Positions 19,022 through 26,928 of a stretch of DNA of 64,000 nt are shown here, one piece after another. The notes below the pieces were generated by a model. The model was not told the DNA's origin. It did no database searches and saw only the letters and a list, made by a program, of their open reading frames with translations. Source of the stretch: Lachnospiraceae bacterium (lineage in GTDB: Bacteria; Bacillota; Clostridia; Lachnospirales; Lachnospiraceae); contig CAJTDB010000016.1 of NCBI GenBank assembly GCA_910574965.1, positions 1 to 64,000 of the forward strand, given 5' to 3'. Position 1 is the first letter of the stretch; each line of letters begins with the position of its first letter. The translations under genes were made by a program, and so were the position numbers.

Positions 19022-19080
19022 CCCCTACCCTTGCTTAAAGCAAGGGCGCACTTATATACCACATGAGATGTGGTATGTGC
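19022..19080 (-). other. oriT: oriT with IncQ-like nic region
   Basis: Read on the minus strand, a perfect 9-bp inverted repeat (19068-19076 with 19056-19064, 3-base loop) is followed after two bases by TAAGTGCGCCCT (19043-19054). This is the RSF1010/MobQ nic consensus, cut between G and C, and RSF1010 has the same order of hairpin then TAAGTGCG/CCCT. A second perfect hairpin (19028-19036 with 19038-19046) follows. It lies about 80 bases upstream of a MobA/MobL relaxase, its expected partner. Confidence 0.85.
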
Positions 19081-19157
19081 GGTCTTGCAGACAGCGTTTT
19101 GTGCCTGTCGGCACAAAAGAGAACGGCGGGAGTTATCCGCAGAAAGGAGCGCGGCGC

Positions 19158-20555
19158 GTGGCAATCTATCATTGCAGTATCAAAGTCATATCCCGCGGCA
19201 AGGGCAAGTCCGCTGTTGCCGCCGCCGCTTATCGTGCAGGAGAAAAAATCACAAATGAGTTTGACGGAATGCCCCACGACTACACCCATAAGGGCGGCGT
19301 AGTCCACACCGAGATTTTACTCCCCGACCACGCCCCCGCCGAGTATGTGGACAGGGCGGTTTTATGGAACGAAGTGGAGAAAGTCGAGAAAGCGAAGAAC
19401 GCCCAACTTGCGCGTGAGATTGAAATTGCCTTGCCCCGCGAACTGACGAGGGAGCAAAGCATTTCCCTTGTCCGCGAGTATGTGAAACGGCATTTTGTGA
19501 CGGCGGGAATGTGCGCCGACGTATGTTTACATGACACAGGCGGCGGCAACCCCCACGCCCACATCATGCTGACAATGCGCCCTTTTGACGAGCGCGGCGA
19601 GTGGGGAGCAAAGCAGAAAAAAGAGTACATTCTTGACCCGCAGGGCAATAAAATCTATGACCCGAAAAAACGGCAATACAAATGTAAGTCCATTCCCGCT
19701 ACCGACTGGAACGAGCAGACCAAAGCGGAGGAATGGAGGGCGGCATGGGCGAGGCTCTGCAATCAGGCGTTGGAGCAGAACGGACACGCCGAGCGCATAG
19801 ACCACCGCAGTTATGAACGGCAAGGGATAGACCAGATACCCACCGTCCATTTAGGCGTTGCCGCTTCCGCTATGGAGAAGCGCGGCATCCGCACCGAGCG
19901 CGGCGACCTCAACCGCGAAATCGAAGTGACTAACCAGAAGTTACGGCAGTTAAAGGCGCGTATCTCCAAACTGCAAAACTGGTTGAAAGAAGAAAGCGAG
20001 AACACCGAGCCGCCTACCCTTGCCGACTACATTCAAGGCATTTTGTCACGCAAGGCACAGACGGGAAAATCGGGATATTCACAATCGCTGTATAACCTCA
20101 AAGACGCGGCAAATATGCTGAATTTCCTGCAAGCCAACAACATCATGGATATGACGGGGCTTGATGAAAAATTCAAGTCTATGATAGGGGAACAACTGGA
20201 TATTCAAGGGAAGCTGAAACCCGTTGAACGGCGGTTAGGCACTCTGAAAAAGCACTTAGAGCAAGCTGACATTTATTTCAAGTACAAGGGAAAGAAGCCG
20301 CTGACCGAAGCCGAGCAAATCCTATTCACAACGGCGAAAGATTATCTCAAAGGCGTGATGAACGGCAAGACCACAATCCCGACAAAGACATGGAAAGAAG
20401 AATACACCAAGCTGACCGCCGAGAGGAAAACACTCAATCAGCGGTATCTTGCATTGAAAGAGGAAGTGAAAGAAGCCGAGAAAATCAGAAAGAGCGTTTA
20501 CAGTATCTTGCGACAGGAACAGCACCCCCACAGAAAGCAGGATATGGAGCGATAA
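19158..20555 (+). CDS. MobA/MobL relaxase
   Basis: The 465-residue product nicks oriT and pilots the strand into the recipient. The start MAIYHCSIKVISRGKGKSAV and AAAAYRAGEK (likely catalytic Tyr25) are MobA/MobL hallmarks. GGGNPHAHIMLTMR at about 128-141 gives the HxH metal motif. A long basic coiled C-terminus follows. GTG at 19158 follows AAAGGAG by 8 bases and gives the family start; the frame is open upstream through the oriT, which is not coding. Confidence 0.9.
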   Translation: MAIYHCSIKVISRGKGKSAVAAAAYRAGEKITNEFDGMPHDYTHKGGVVHTEILLPDHAPAEYVDRAVLWNEVEKVEKAKNAQLAREIEIALPRELTREQSISLVREYVKRHFVTAGMCADVCLHDTGGGNPHAHIMLTMRPFDERGEWGAKQKKEYILDPQGNKIYDPKKRQYKCKSIPATDWNEQTKAEEWRAAWARLCNQALEQNGHAERIDHRSYERQGIDQIPTVHLGVAASAMEKRGIRTERGDLNREIEVTNQKLRQLKARISKLQNWLKEESENTEPPTLADYIQGILSRKAQTGKSGYSQSLYNLKDAANMLNFLQANNIMDMTGLDEKFKSMIGEQLDIQGKLKPVERRLGTLKKHLEQADIYFKYKGKKPLTEAEQILFTTAKDYLKGVMNGKTTIPTKTWKEEYTKLTAERKTLNQRYLALKEEVKEAEKIRKSVYSILRQEQHPHRKQDMER

Positions 20556-20644
20556 CGGACAGGGCGGCGGGATAGTCAATACCTGTCACCGCCGCCCTAT
20601 GCCCTATGGTAGTTTCATTACACCAATAAACCGAAGATTTTCGT

Positions 20645-21319
20645 TTATTTCTTTTCAAATGCCACAACACCGCATTCATAGGGGTGGTCATAATATAGAA
20701 CCTCTCTATTGCGGCATCTATATAGGAGCAATTTCAAAATAATCAAAAAATCTCCGCCACCGCCAAAAATCATAATCTCAGACAGTGCAAAAAGTCCATA
20801 ACTTCCGATACTTGCGGCGATACCTGCCAGTCCAAAGCCCAAAATTAAGGTGGGCATAGCCGCACCGACAATATACTGCTGTTTGGTCAGCGGTTCGGTA
20901 CAAGCACAATAGGGGGTGAGCATTTTCCAAATGACACCAAAGGCAATCGCATTCCAGTGTCCTTTGGCAAAAAATCCCCAAGTCAATCCATGAATAGCTT
21001 CATGAAGTACAGTCAACAAAAGTAGCGCAATCAAAAATATAATACACGTAGAGAGAGAAAAAGAAAAATTTCTGCTATTACTTGAATTAGCAAAAAGATA
21101 CATGATTAGGGCAAGTATTGCAAAGGGTAACATGATGATAACAGCCATGATATTTGCCTGCAAAACACCAACCGTTAAATCCCTTTTCAAATATCCCTTT
21201 TGCGCCATTTCTTCACAGGTTTTCTCAAAATCCTCTTTTCGTTTCTGCTCAATAGGAGTAAGTTGTCTTTCTTTTTTTTGCACGTTTTTTCTCTCCAATC
21301 CTGATTTGTCGGTTTGCAC
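20645..21319 (-). CDS. DUF3267 membrane zinc-metalloprotease-like protein
   Basis: A 224-residue cargo gene on the strand opposite to the rest of the element. Membrane segments lie at about 53-76 and 91-105, and LLTVLHEAIHGLTWG carries HExxH at 106-110, the zincin signature of DUF3267. More hydrophobic helices follow. Substrate and role are unknown; intramembrane or membrane-anchored proteolysis is inferred from the motif only. A TTGCTT-17-TATAAT promoter lies just upstream (21328-21356). Confidence 0.75.
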   Translation of the reverse strand: MQTDKSGLERKNVQKKERQLTPIEQKRKEDFEKTCEEMAQKGYLKRDLTVGVLQANIMAVIIMLPFAILALIMYLFANSSNSRNFSFSLSTCIIFLIALLLLTVLHEAIHGLTWGFFAKGHWNAIAFGVIWKMLTPYCACTEPLTKQQYIVGAAMPTLILGFGLAGIAASIGSYGLFALSEIMIFGGGGDFLIILKLLLYRCRNREVLYYDHPYECGVVAFEKK

Positions 21320-21327
21320 TGGGGAAA

Positions 21328-21356
21328 ATTATATCATATCCAATTTTGAAAAGCAA
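21328..21356 (-). promoter_or_regulatory. Promoter of the DUF3267 gene
   Basis: On the minus strand TTGCTT (21351-21356) and TATAAT (21328-21333) are separated by 17 bases and lie just upstream of the ATG at 21319. The transcript would be almost leaderless unless translation starts at an internal codon such as the GTG 12 codons in. Confidence 0.6.
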
Positions 21357-21380
21357 TCTGCACTTTACCCCGTTCCGACT

Positions 21381-21462
21381 ATCCAGACAGTCAAGGGACG
21401 AGTAGTATTTTTTCGCAAAGTGTGCGAAAAAATCTCCACTCTTAAACCCTTGACCGTCTGGA
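21381..21462. repeat. Nested inverted repeat of the inserted element
   Basis: Outer arms ATCCAGACAGTCAAGGG (21381-21397) and CCCTTGACCGTCTGGAT (21446-21462) pair with a single mismatch. Inside, TTTTTTCGCA (21408-21417) and TGCGAAAAAA (21423-21432) pair perfectly around a five-base loop. The function is unknown; a replication or recombinase-binding site, or a structured RNA, is possible. Confidence 0.7.
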
Positions 21463-21851
21463 TTTTTGCCGTTGCCATTTCGCTGCCGAAAACGGGGAAC
21501 AGGATTTTACACAATCCTGCCCCCGCTTCCGCCCGCTTCATTCTAACGGCAAAACCGTCTGCACTACTGCGGCGGCTGTCGGTAGGTTTTGCGGTGGCTC
21601 TGCCCCCGCGCCCCCGACCTCTCCCAAAGAACAGAATGGAATGTTACGCAATAGGGCTTGAAAAGACTTGATTTTTAAGGCATTGCAGACGCGGAAATCC
21701 ACAGGGTAAGGGTTTTATACTACCTACCCACGAAACGGCTTCTAACCGTCCACAGGCGCGTTTTGCGCCCCTTTTTCTGCCCCGTTTCCCGCCATGCTGA
21801 AAAGTTTTCCGTCAATAACTCAAAAAAGCACTTGACAAAACGCTTCATGCC

Positions 21852-21856
21852 GTGCA
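21852..21856. other. Right attachment junction of inserted element (GTGCA)
   Basis: GTGCA matches the left junction. To its right the minus-strand frame reads back into SQSNYSSA of the portal. Joining right flank and left flank at this core gives AGC AGT GCA CTC CAG GGA, uninterrupted portal codons. Confidence 0.75.
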
Positions 21857-22938
21857 CTGCTGTAATTACTTTGGCTCATGTCCCGGCTGGTGGCCTCATA
21901 GCTCAGCCCCTGCCCTGCTCCGATCAAGCGCTGTTGCAGTTTAATATAGCTTGCTGCATCTGTCGCCTGTCCGGTTGGATTTACCACCTGAATCTCATCC
22001 CCCGCGTTTAATTCTTTGATCATACCCGGACTGATCTTTTTTCCTTCGTAATCTTCGCGCGGACGATTATCATTCATGCCATTTATGCCCCTTGCAGCAA
22101 CCCCTACCGTCGTAGGAATGATATGTTTTACAAAAACGGCCAGGCAGGCCGCAATTCGCTCTTTGACACTTACCGCTGTCATAAATTCATTTGCGTCCCG
22201 TACTCTTGTGATCGTTGGAGACAGATCACTCATCTCCCGCACCTGCGACGGCCGATTTTTGGAGAAATAATAGATCATGTCCTTTGCTGGAACATATACA
22301 GGCTCCATCTGTCCGAATCCATCCACGCTGTACTGTCTGATCCAGTAACCAACTGCCTTATTGTACGCGTTAAATTCGATGCCACCGATCACACGGCATT
22401 TGGGATTATGCGGGATCGCCTGTCCCGTATCCAATTCATCCACTTCCAGTGCCTGCAGCTTAAAAGGCAGAATCCCGCTTCCGGTATAACATTTCTTAAA
22501 CAGGATCCCGCCATCCACTTTCTTTCTCCGAACTGCCATGCGGAGCATCTGATTAAAGCTCTGCGCCTCCGTAATATCACAGTTTTTCCGTCGGCACCAT
22601 TCCTTCCACGCTTCCTGAATCTGCCGGTTCAGCGATTCATTACTGGTCCGCGCCTGAAGAATCCATCCGTGCCCGACCACATTTCTTCGATAGGCTGCAA
22701 TCACCGAATTCGCCATATCGCTGTTTCGTTCCAGATCCCTGGCCCGCGCACGCACCGTATCCCGGCTGTACCTGTCCGTCTGTTCGGCGGACTGATTATA
22801 CGCGACCCACCCGGCATTGAGCCGGTCATAATTTCCCGCATCATAGTGGCGCTGTTCTTCCAGATACTGCCTCCAAGCTTCCCTCCTTGCCCCTTCTGCT
22901 GGCGAAAAGAATCCAATAATACGATCTAACCAGTTCAT
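21853..22938 (-). pseudogene. Phage portal protein, N-terminal part (split gene)
   Basis: Codons 1-362 of a lambda-type portal: MNWLDRIIGFFSPAEGARRE, ARDLERNSDMANSVIAAYRR and GIEFNAYNKAVGYWIRQY are clear family parts. After NYSSA the frame enters the inserted element and stops at 21820, so the protein made now lacks its C-terminal 147 residues. A portal lacking this part should not form a working ring. Context: terminase and gpW-like genes upstream, protease and capsid downstream. Confidence 0.88.
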
Positions 22939-22950
22939 ATTCCATCCTCC

Positions 22951-23169
22951 TTAGCGCCTGTCAAATACCGCCACATAGCAGTCATCCAGAAGCCCCGGCG
23001 TTCCTCCGGCAACTTGCGCCATCAGATCGTTTTTGATATCATACAATGTTTTAAGATCCGCCCTGTTCAGTTGCCGGGATCCAATTTTATACGATTGTCC
23101 TCCGACGCAGATTGAATAGATTGCATGATTCACTTCTGCCAGCATCTCTTCTGCCGTCATCTGTTCCAT
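22951..23169 (-). CDS. gpW / DUF6148-like head-tail joining protein
   Basis: A 72-residue protein with GGQSYKIGSRQLNRADLKTL, the core motif of the small proteins encoded between terminase and portal in lambda-like heads (gpW, DUF6148). They help join head and tail. It lies 13 bases before the portal start and 15 after the terminase stop. Confidence 0.75.
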   Translation of the reverse strand: MEQMTAEEMLAEVNHAIYSICVGGQSYKIGSRQLNRADLKTLYDIKNDLMAQVAGGTPGLLDDCYVAVFDRR

Positions 23170-23184
23170 CTGTTTCTCCCCTTC

Positions 23185-25026
23185 CTACAGCCAGCTCTCG
23201 TTTTGTCTGATCCATTCTTCCTCTGGCGCATACTGTTCTGTCCTCTCCCGCGATTCCTCCGATGCCCTGCTTTCCAGATGCAGGCTGCGCACTCCCAACA
23301 TTTCCGCAGCCGCCATAGCATACACTTCACAGTCCAAATAGTGATTGTCAGCATGTGAATGTTTCAAAGTCCACTTTAATTTCCGGCTTCCATTTGCAGA
23401 CTTTTCAGTGATTTTATGCTCAGCTGTCACCTGGCTGGCATATTCCCGGTCACAGCCTTTATATACCATCCAGCTCCCTCTTCCGTTTTCCCGTCTCATC
23501 CTGGCTGCGATCGAATCTTTGTACTGCTCTCCATCCACCAGAACCAGCTGCATCCCGTACGCTCTTGAATTTGGTTTATCGATCTTGCTGATCCGATATC
23601 GATCCGCCATCCGAGTTCCCACACCTTTGCAGGGCAGAGCCCAGTCCGAATTATCAATACAGAAATCATAAGTAGCATCTGGCTGGTATCCGGAATCAAT
23701 CAGCGAAAGATTCACAATCATTTTCTGCCCATCTTCTGTCTGGAATTCCCTGTTCATGATCTGTTCAATTTCCGCAAATGAAAGTACTTGTCCATGTGTG
23801 ATATTCTGGCTCGTTGTATACTCTCCGAAAGCACGGATGCTGTAATACAGACTGGTCTCCTGCACATCAACCCCTGCAGTGATCAACCGTGCCCAATCTG
23901 GAACGACGAACTCCGGAAGCTCTGTCTGCCGTTCCATCACCAGATCTTCTGTTGTATTAAGTTTGGTGTCCTCCCATGGTTCTGCCAGCCAGGAATTAGT
24001 AAAATTCTGCAGTTTCTCCGGATCATCCTTAGAATTTAAATGCTCTTCTACGATATCCGCCCATTTTAAGAAAACACTGTACAGGGATGAGATCCAAAAT
24101 CCTACAGACTTTGGCTTGCCTATCCCACGCTTCTTGACTGCTCTCCATTCTCCTCCTCTGAGCATTCCCGGCTTATCTGCATCCAAGATCTCACATCCGC
24201 ACTCCTGGCAGACATAAACCGCAGTCTGAGCACGCTCGTAATTGCTCATTTTCTTTTCGTCATCCTTTTCGAACAGGATCTGCTTATATACAAGTTCGAT
24301 GAACTCTCCGCAATGAGGACATTTCACAAAATAGTGCCAGACTTCGTCCGCATTATCATGGAGCTCCCATATGTAATTCGTCTTCAGCGTCGGCGTGGAA
24401 CACGCATAGACCTTTTCCAGCGGCCGGTAAGTCTTCGTACGCTCCATTGCCAAACTATAAGGAGAAGCCTCCTTTTTGGATGCTCCTCCCATTTTGTCGA
24501 TCTCATCGAAAAAAAGATATTTAATCGGTTTTGATGCTAGCTTTGCCGGAGATCCAGCACCGCGCAGGTAAAGAACCATGGTCTTAAATTTTAATCGCAG
24601 TTCCTTCGAGTTGTTCTCTTGAAATATTTTCCTGATCTCCTGGATCAAACGAAAGGCTGGCTTCAGTTTATCATTTGAAATATCCTTCGCCAGATCATCA
24701 TTCGGGTAGACGATCATAGACGGAGCAGGAGACTGGCTGATAATGTAACAGAGCATATTCACCAGGGCTTCCGTACCTCCAATCTGCGATGCCTTGCAGA
24801 AAAAGGTTCTGCGGATATCCGGATCGTTCAGCGTATCCATGATTTCCCTCAGATATGGAGTAATCTCATTTGACCACCGGCCTGCCAGATTGCTCGAATC
24901 ATCCAATACACGATACTTTTCTGCCCACTGGCTGACCGTCAGCACTTCCAATTCCTTCAGTGCATTACGTATAACTCTCTTGAAAAGATTTTTTGTCTTT
25001 TCCCTCGATCTGCTTCTTTGACTCAT
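23185..25026 (-). CDS. Terminase large subunit (GpA family)
   Basis: The 613-residue product packages and cuts phage DNA. FFCKASQIGGTEALVN at about 75-90 is the ATP-binding segment, with SQIGGTE where many relatives have a GKT lysine, and YLFFDEIDKM is Walker B. The C-terminal nuclease part includes AGVDVQETSLYYSIRAFG. It overlaps the small subunit gene by four bases. Confidence 0.92.
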   Translation of the reverse strand: MSQRSRSREKTKNLFKRVIRNALKELEVLTVSQWAEKYRVLDDSSNLAGRWSNEITPYLREIMDTLNDPDIRRTFFCKASQIGGTEALVNMLCYIISQSPAPSMIVYPNDDLAKDISNDKLKPAFRLIQEIRKIFQENNSKELRLKFKTMVLYLRGAGSPAKLASKPIKYLFFDEIDKMGGASKKEASPYSLAMERTKTYRPLEKVYACSTPTLKTNYIWELHDNADEVWHYFVKCPHCGEFIELVYKQILFEKDDEKKMSNYERAQTAVYVCQECGCEILDADKPGMLRGGEWRAVKKRGIGKPKSVGFWISSLYSVFLKWADIVEEHLNSKDDPEKLQNFTNSWLAEPWEDTKLNTTEDLVMERQTELPEFVVPDWARLITAGVDVQETSLYYSIRAFGEYTTSQNITHGQVLSFAEIEQIMNREFQTEDGQKMIVNLSLIDSGYQPDATYDFCIDNSDWALPCKGVGTRMADRYRISKIDKPNSRAYGMQLVLVDGEQYKDSIAARMRRENGRGSWMVYKGCDREYASQVTAEHKITEKSANGSRKLKWTLKHSHADNHYLDCEVYAMAAAEMLGVRSLHLESRASEESRERTEQYAPEEEWIRQNESWL

Positions 25027-25538
25027 GTCTCATCATCCTCATCATCTTCCAGATCCGCAAATGTGATTTCTGCCCCATCAATCTCATCTGGATCATATTC
25101 GGATAATTCTTCAAGCGCTTCCCGCATGTCATCGCTCAAGATCTGTATGACCCTGTTCAGATCTTTTTCCCCGGATACCTGCATCGCCATCTTAGCCGGA
25201 AGAGATAAGAGACGGTTTTTAAAGCGTAGCAGCATATCTGACAAAAACGCTTCCACGTCCGCTGCCTCATGCAGCTCTCTTCTCAACCTGCGCAGCTTCA
25301 TGATTGATATATTTTTCTTCACTTCCTCATGATCCGCCTTGATTCTTTCGATCGATAACGATGCACTCCTACCCATTTCCGCATTGATTTTAAAATTGAT
25401 ATACTCCTGTACACATGTTTCGAGGACGTATCCGCGGTCCCCTTTCACGGTCTGAAACATTCCCTCCTGCCTGAGATTCCGAATCTGTCTCGTCGAGATC
25501 CCTAAACACTGTGCCAGTTCTTTCTGGTTTACGACCAC
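25023..25538 (-). CDS. Terminase small subunit
   Basis: About 171 residues with an N-terminal winged or simple helix-turn-helix (NQKELAQCLGISTRQIRNLRQEG), a helical middle and an acidic tail DLEDDEDDE, like the Nu1-type DNA-recognition subunit. GTG at 25538 follows GGAGGTGAGG by eight bases; a longer frame exists but lacks a ribosome site. It is the first gene of the head cluster. Confidence 0.8.
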   Translation of the reverse strand: MVVNQKELAQCLGISTRQIRNLRQEGMFQTVKGDRGYVLETCVQEYINFKINAEMGRSASLSIERIKADHEEVKKNISIMKLRRLRRELHEAADVEAFLSDMLLRFKNRLLSLPAKMAMQVSGEKDLNRVIQILSDDMREALEELSEYDPDEIDGAEITFADLEDDEDDET

Positions 25539-25717
25539 CCCGTCCTCACCTCCCCAAAAGCGGAAGGAAGTCGCCAAAAAAAATTTATTTTACAGACAAA
25601 AACACCGCGCCTTCCCCGCCCCGCATTCCATATTTACATCAGGAAGTACCTTTGGTTTTTTCATAGTCATACCTGTCTATGTTCTAACCACATCACTCCT
25701 GACCTACATGTACTTGT

Positions 25718-25975
25718 TTATACTTCATCCTCCGTATCAGATGCCAGAAAGCAGACCTTTCTCCCAAACTGGCTGACCTTGTACAGCTTCCTGCCTCTGG
25801 CATCCCAGTCAACAATCGATACCCCACGCTTCTTCAGAATGTTGATGCTGTTATTAATCCCTGCCACCAGCTCTCCGACGGATAACCCATCAAGTATTAC
25901 CTTTGCCTGTTCGGCGTCTGATAGGTCTCTCTTTCTTCCTGTTTTCATCATTGCCCTTTTCTGTGCTCTGTTCAT
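25718..25975 (-). CDS. Small phage protein, unknown function
   Basis: An 85-residue protein beginning with the basic MNRAQKRAMMKTGRKRDLSD and containing GLSVGELVAGINNSINILKKRG. It lies upstream of the terminase genes in the late direction. No family recognised. Confidence 0.6.
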   Translation of the reverse strand: MNRAQKRAMMKTGRKRDLSDAEQAKVILDGLSVGELVAGINNSINILKKRGVSIVDWDARGRKLYKVSQFGRKVCFLASDTEDEV

Positions 25976-26029
25976 CTTTCATCCCGTTTCGCCGGCGCAA
26001 AGTAACGCCTGCTACCCTTTCGCTTTTTC

Positions 26030-26082
26030 TGCACACAAAAGAGACGGCACCCTTCTGGATGTCGTCTCTCTTTGTCTAATTT
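26030..26082 (-). terminator. Stem-loop ahead of the late head genes
   Basis: AAAGAGACG and CGTCTCTTT pair around a loop of about 15 bases, and the minus strand continues CTCTTTTGTGTG. This probably ends minus-strand transcripts coming from the recombinase side, and perhaps leftward-facing antisense from hicAB. Confidence 0.5.
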
Positions 26083-26207
26083 GGCATATTAAAAGTTTAA
26101 CACATAAAAACGGACAAAACGGACAAACTGCAAATTCCTTTTAAATTTTTTTACCTTCTCTCTCCCCTCTCTTCAATAAACAAATATAAAAATATTCGTT
26201 TATTCCA

Positions 26208-26236
26208 TTGACAAATACTTTTATATGTGTTATTAT
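26208..26236 (+). promoter_or_regulatory. hicAB promoter
   Basis: TTGACA (26208-26213), 17 bases, TATTAT (26231-26236), then AGGAGG and the hicA ATG at 26260. The -10 lies in a TATTATAATAATG near-palindrome that could be the HicB operator. Confidence 0.75.
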
Positions 26237-26259
26237 AATAATGTCAGGAGGGAACACAA

Positions 26260-26457
26260 ATGAAAAGTTATTCATCAAGGGAAGTAATCAAAGCGTTAAA
26301 AGCAGATGGTTGGTATGAGGTAAATGTAGTTGGAAGTCATCACCAATATAAACATCCAACCAAGAAGGGAAGAACTACAGTAAAACATCCTGACAAAGAT
26401 ATTCCTGTCAAAACGCTGAAACGCATTGAAGAACAGTCGGGGCTGAAATTCATATAG
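26260..26457 (+). CDS. hicA: HicA toxin (mRNA interferase)
   Basis: A 65-residue HicA-type toxin. MKSYSSREVIKALKADGWYE ... VGSHHQYKHPTKKGRTTVKHP holds the dsRBD-like fold with the catalytic His in GSHHQY. It cleaves mRNA when free. It is followed 42 bases later by hicB. The pair is on the plus strand inside an otherwise minus-strand phage region, as expected for an independently expressed addiction or defence unit. Confidence 0.9.
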   Translation: MKSYSSREVIKALKADGWYEVNVVGSHHQYKHPTKKGRTTVKHPDKDIPVKTLKRIEEQSGLKFI

Positions 26458-26499
26458 CCCCGGCCCCTCCCGGCAAAACCAGATTAGGAGGTTATTTTC

Positions 26500-26904
26500 A
26501 TGAAAAAGGCAGAACGCTATTTTTATCCTGCTGTCTTCACTTATGAGCCCGGCCAGGAAATCGCTATTGATTTCCCAGACCTGGGATGCGCTACATCAGG
26601 TGTAAATGATGATGATGCACTCCTGTCCGCAAGAGAGCTTCTCGGCTGCGTTCTCTACGGCATGGAAGAGGATGGAGAGGAGATTCCTGATCCCACTCCT
26701 TTGTCTGATGTAGAAACCAGAGCCAATGAATACACTGTATTGGTAGATGTCTATATGCCCTCTATACGGCAGGCAAATATTAACCGTTCCGTGAATCGTA
26801 CTGTGACGCTGCCCGCCTGGCTCAATGCCGCCGCATTAGAACGTAATATCAACTTCTCGCAAGTGTTACAGGATGCACTAAAAGCACAGCTTAATCTGGG
26901 ATAG
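26500..26904 (+). CDS. hicB: HicB antitoxin
   Basis: A 134-residue HicB-type antitoxin. The N-terminal part (YFYPAVFTYEPGQEIAIDFPDLGC, ELLGCVLYGMEEDGEEIPDPT) is the RNase-H-like HicB domain, and the C-terminus (RTVTLPAWLNAAALERNINFSQVLQDAL) is a ribbon-helix-helix that would bind the operator. It neutralises HicA. AGGAGG precedes its ATG. Confidence 0.9.
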   Translation: MKKAERYFYPAVFTYEPGQEIAIDFPDLGCATSGVNDDDALLSARELLGCVLYGMEEDGEEIPDPTPLSDVETRANEYTVLVDVYMPSIRQANINRSVNRTVTLPAWLNAAALERNINFSQVLQDALKAQLNLG

Positions 26905-26905
26905 C

Positions 26906-26926
26906 AGGGGCTTTTGCCCCTCTTTC
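26906..26926. terminator. Bidirectional terminator between hicB and recombinase
   Basis: AGGGGC-tttt-GCCCCT at 26906-26921 followed by CTTTCC separates two convergent genes. Confidence 0.65.
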
Positions 26927-26928
26927 CT

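Larger units (their letters stand above)
21320..21852. other. Non-coding right end of the inserted element
   Basis: More than 500 bases without a supported gene. It holds the DUF3267 promoter, a large nested inverted repeat (21381-21462) and a GGCGC-gtttt-GCGCC hairpin followed by CCTTTTT (21755-21776), a probable plus-strand terminator. The rest, up to the GTGCA junction, shows no frame with a start and ribosome site. Confidence 0.6.
16378..21856. mobile_element. Integrative mobilizable element inserted in the portal gene
   Basis: About 5.5 kb bounded by GTGCA. It carries a large serine recombinase, TnpW, DUF3847, a MobA/MobL relaxase with an IncQ-like oriT, and a DUF3267 protein, mostly on the plus strand, opposite to the phage. 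Codon use is richer in GC-ending codons than in the surrounding phage genes. No conjugation channel genes are present, so transfer would need a helper. This gene set matches Tn4451-like mobilizable elements common in gut Firmicutes. Confidence 0.88.

Noticed and set aside
19011-19157. Longer relaxase start through the oriT
   Set aside because: The frame is open, but the oriT hairpins occupy it and GTG at 19158 has a strong ribosome site and the family start.
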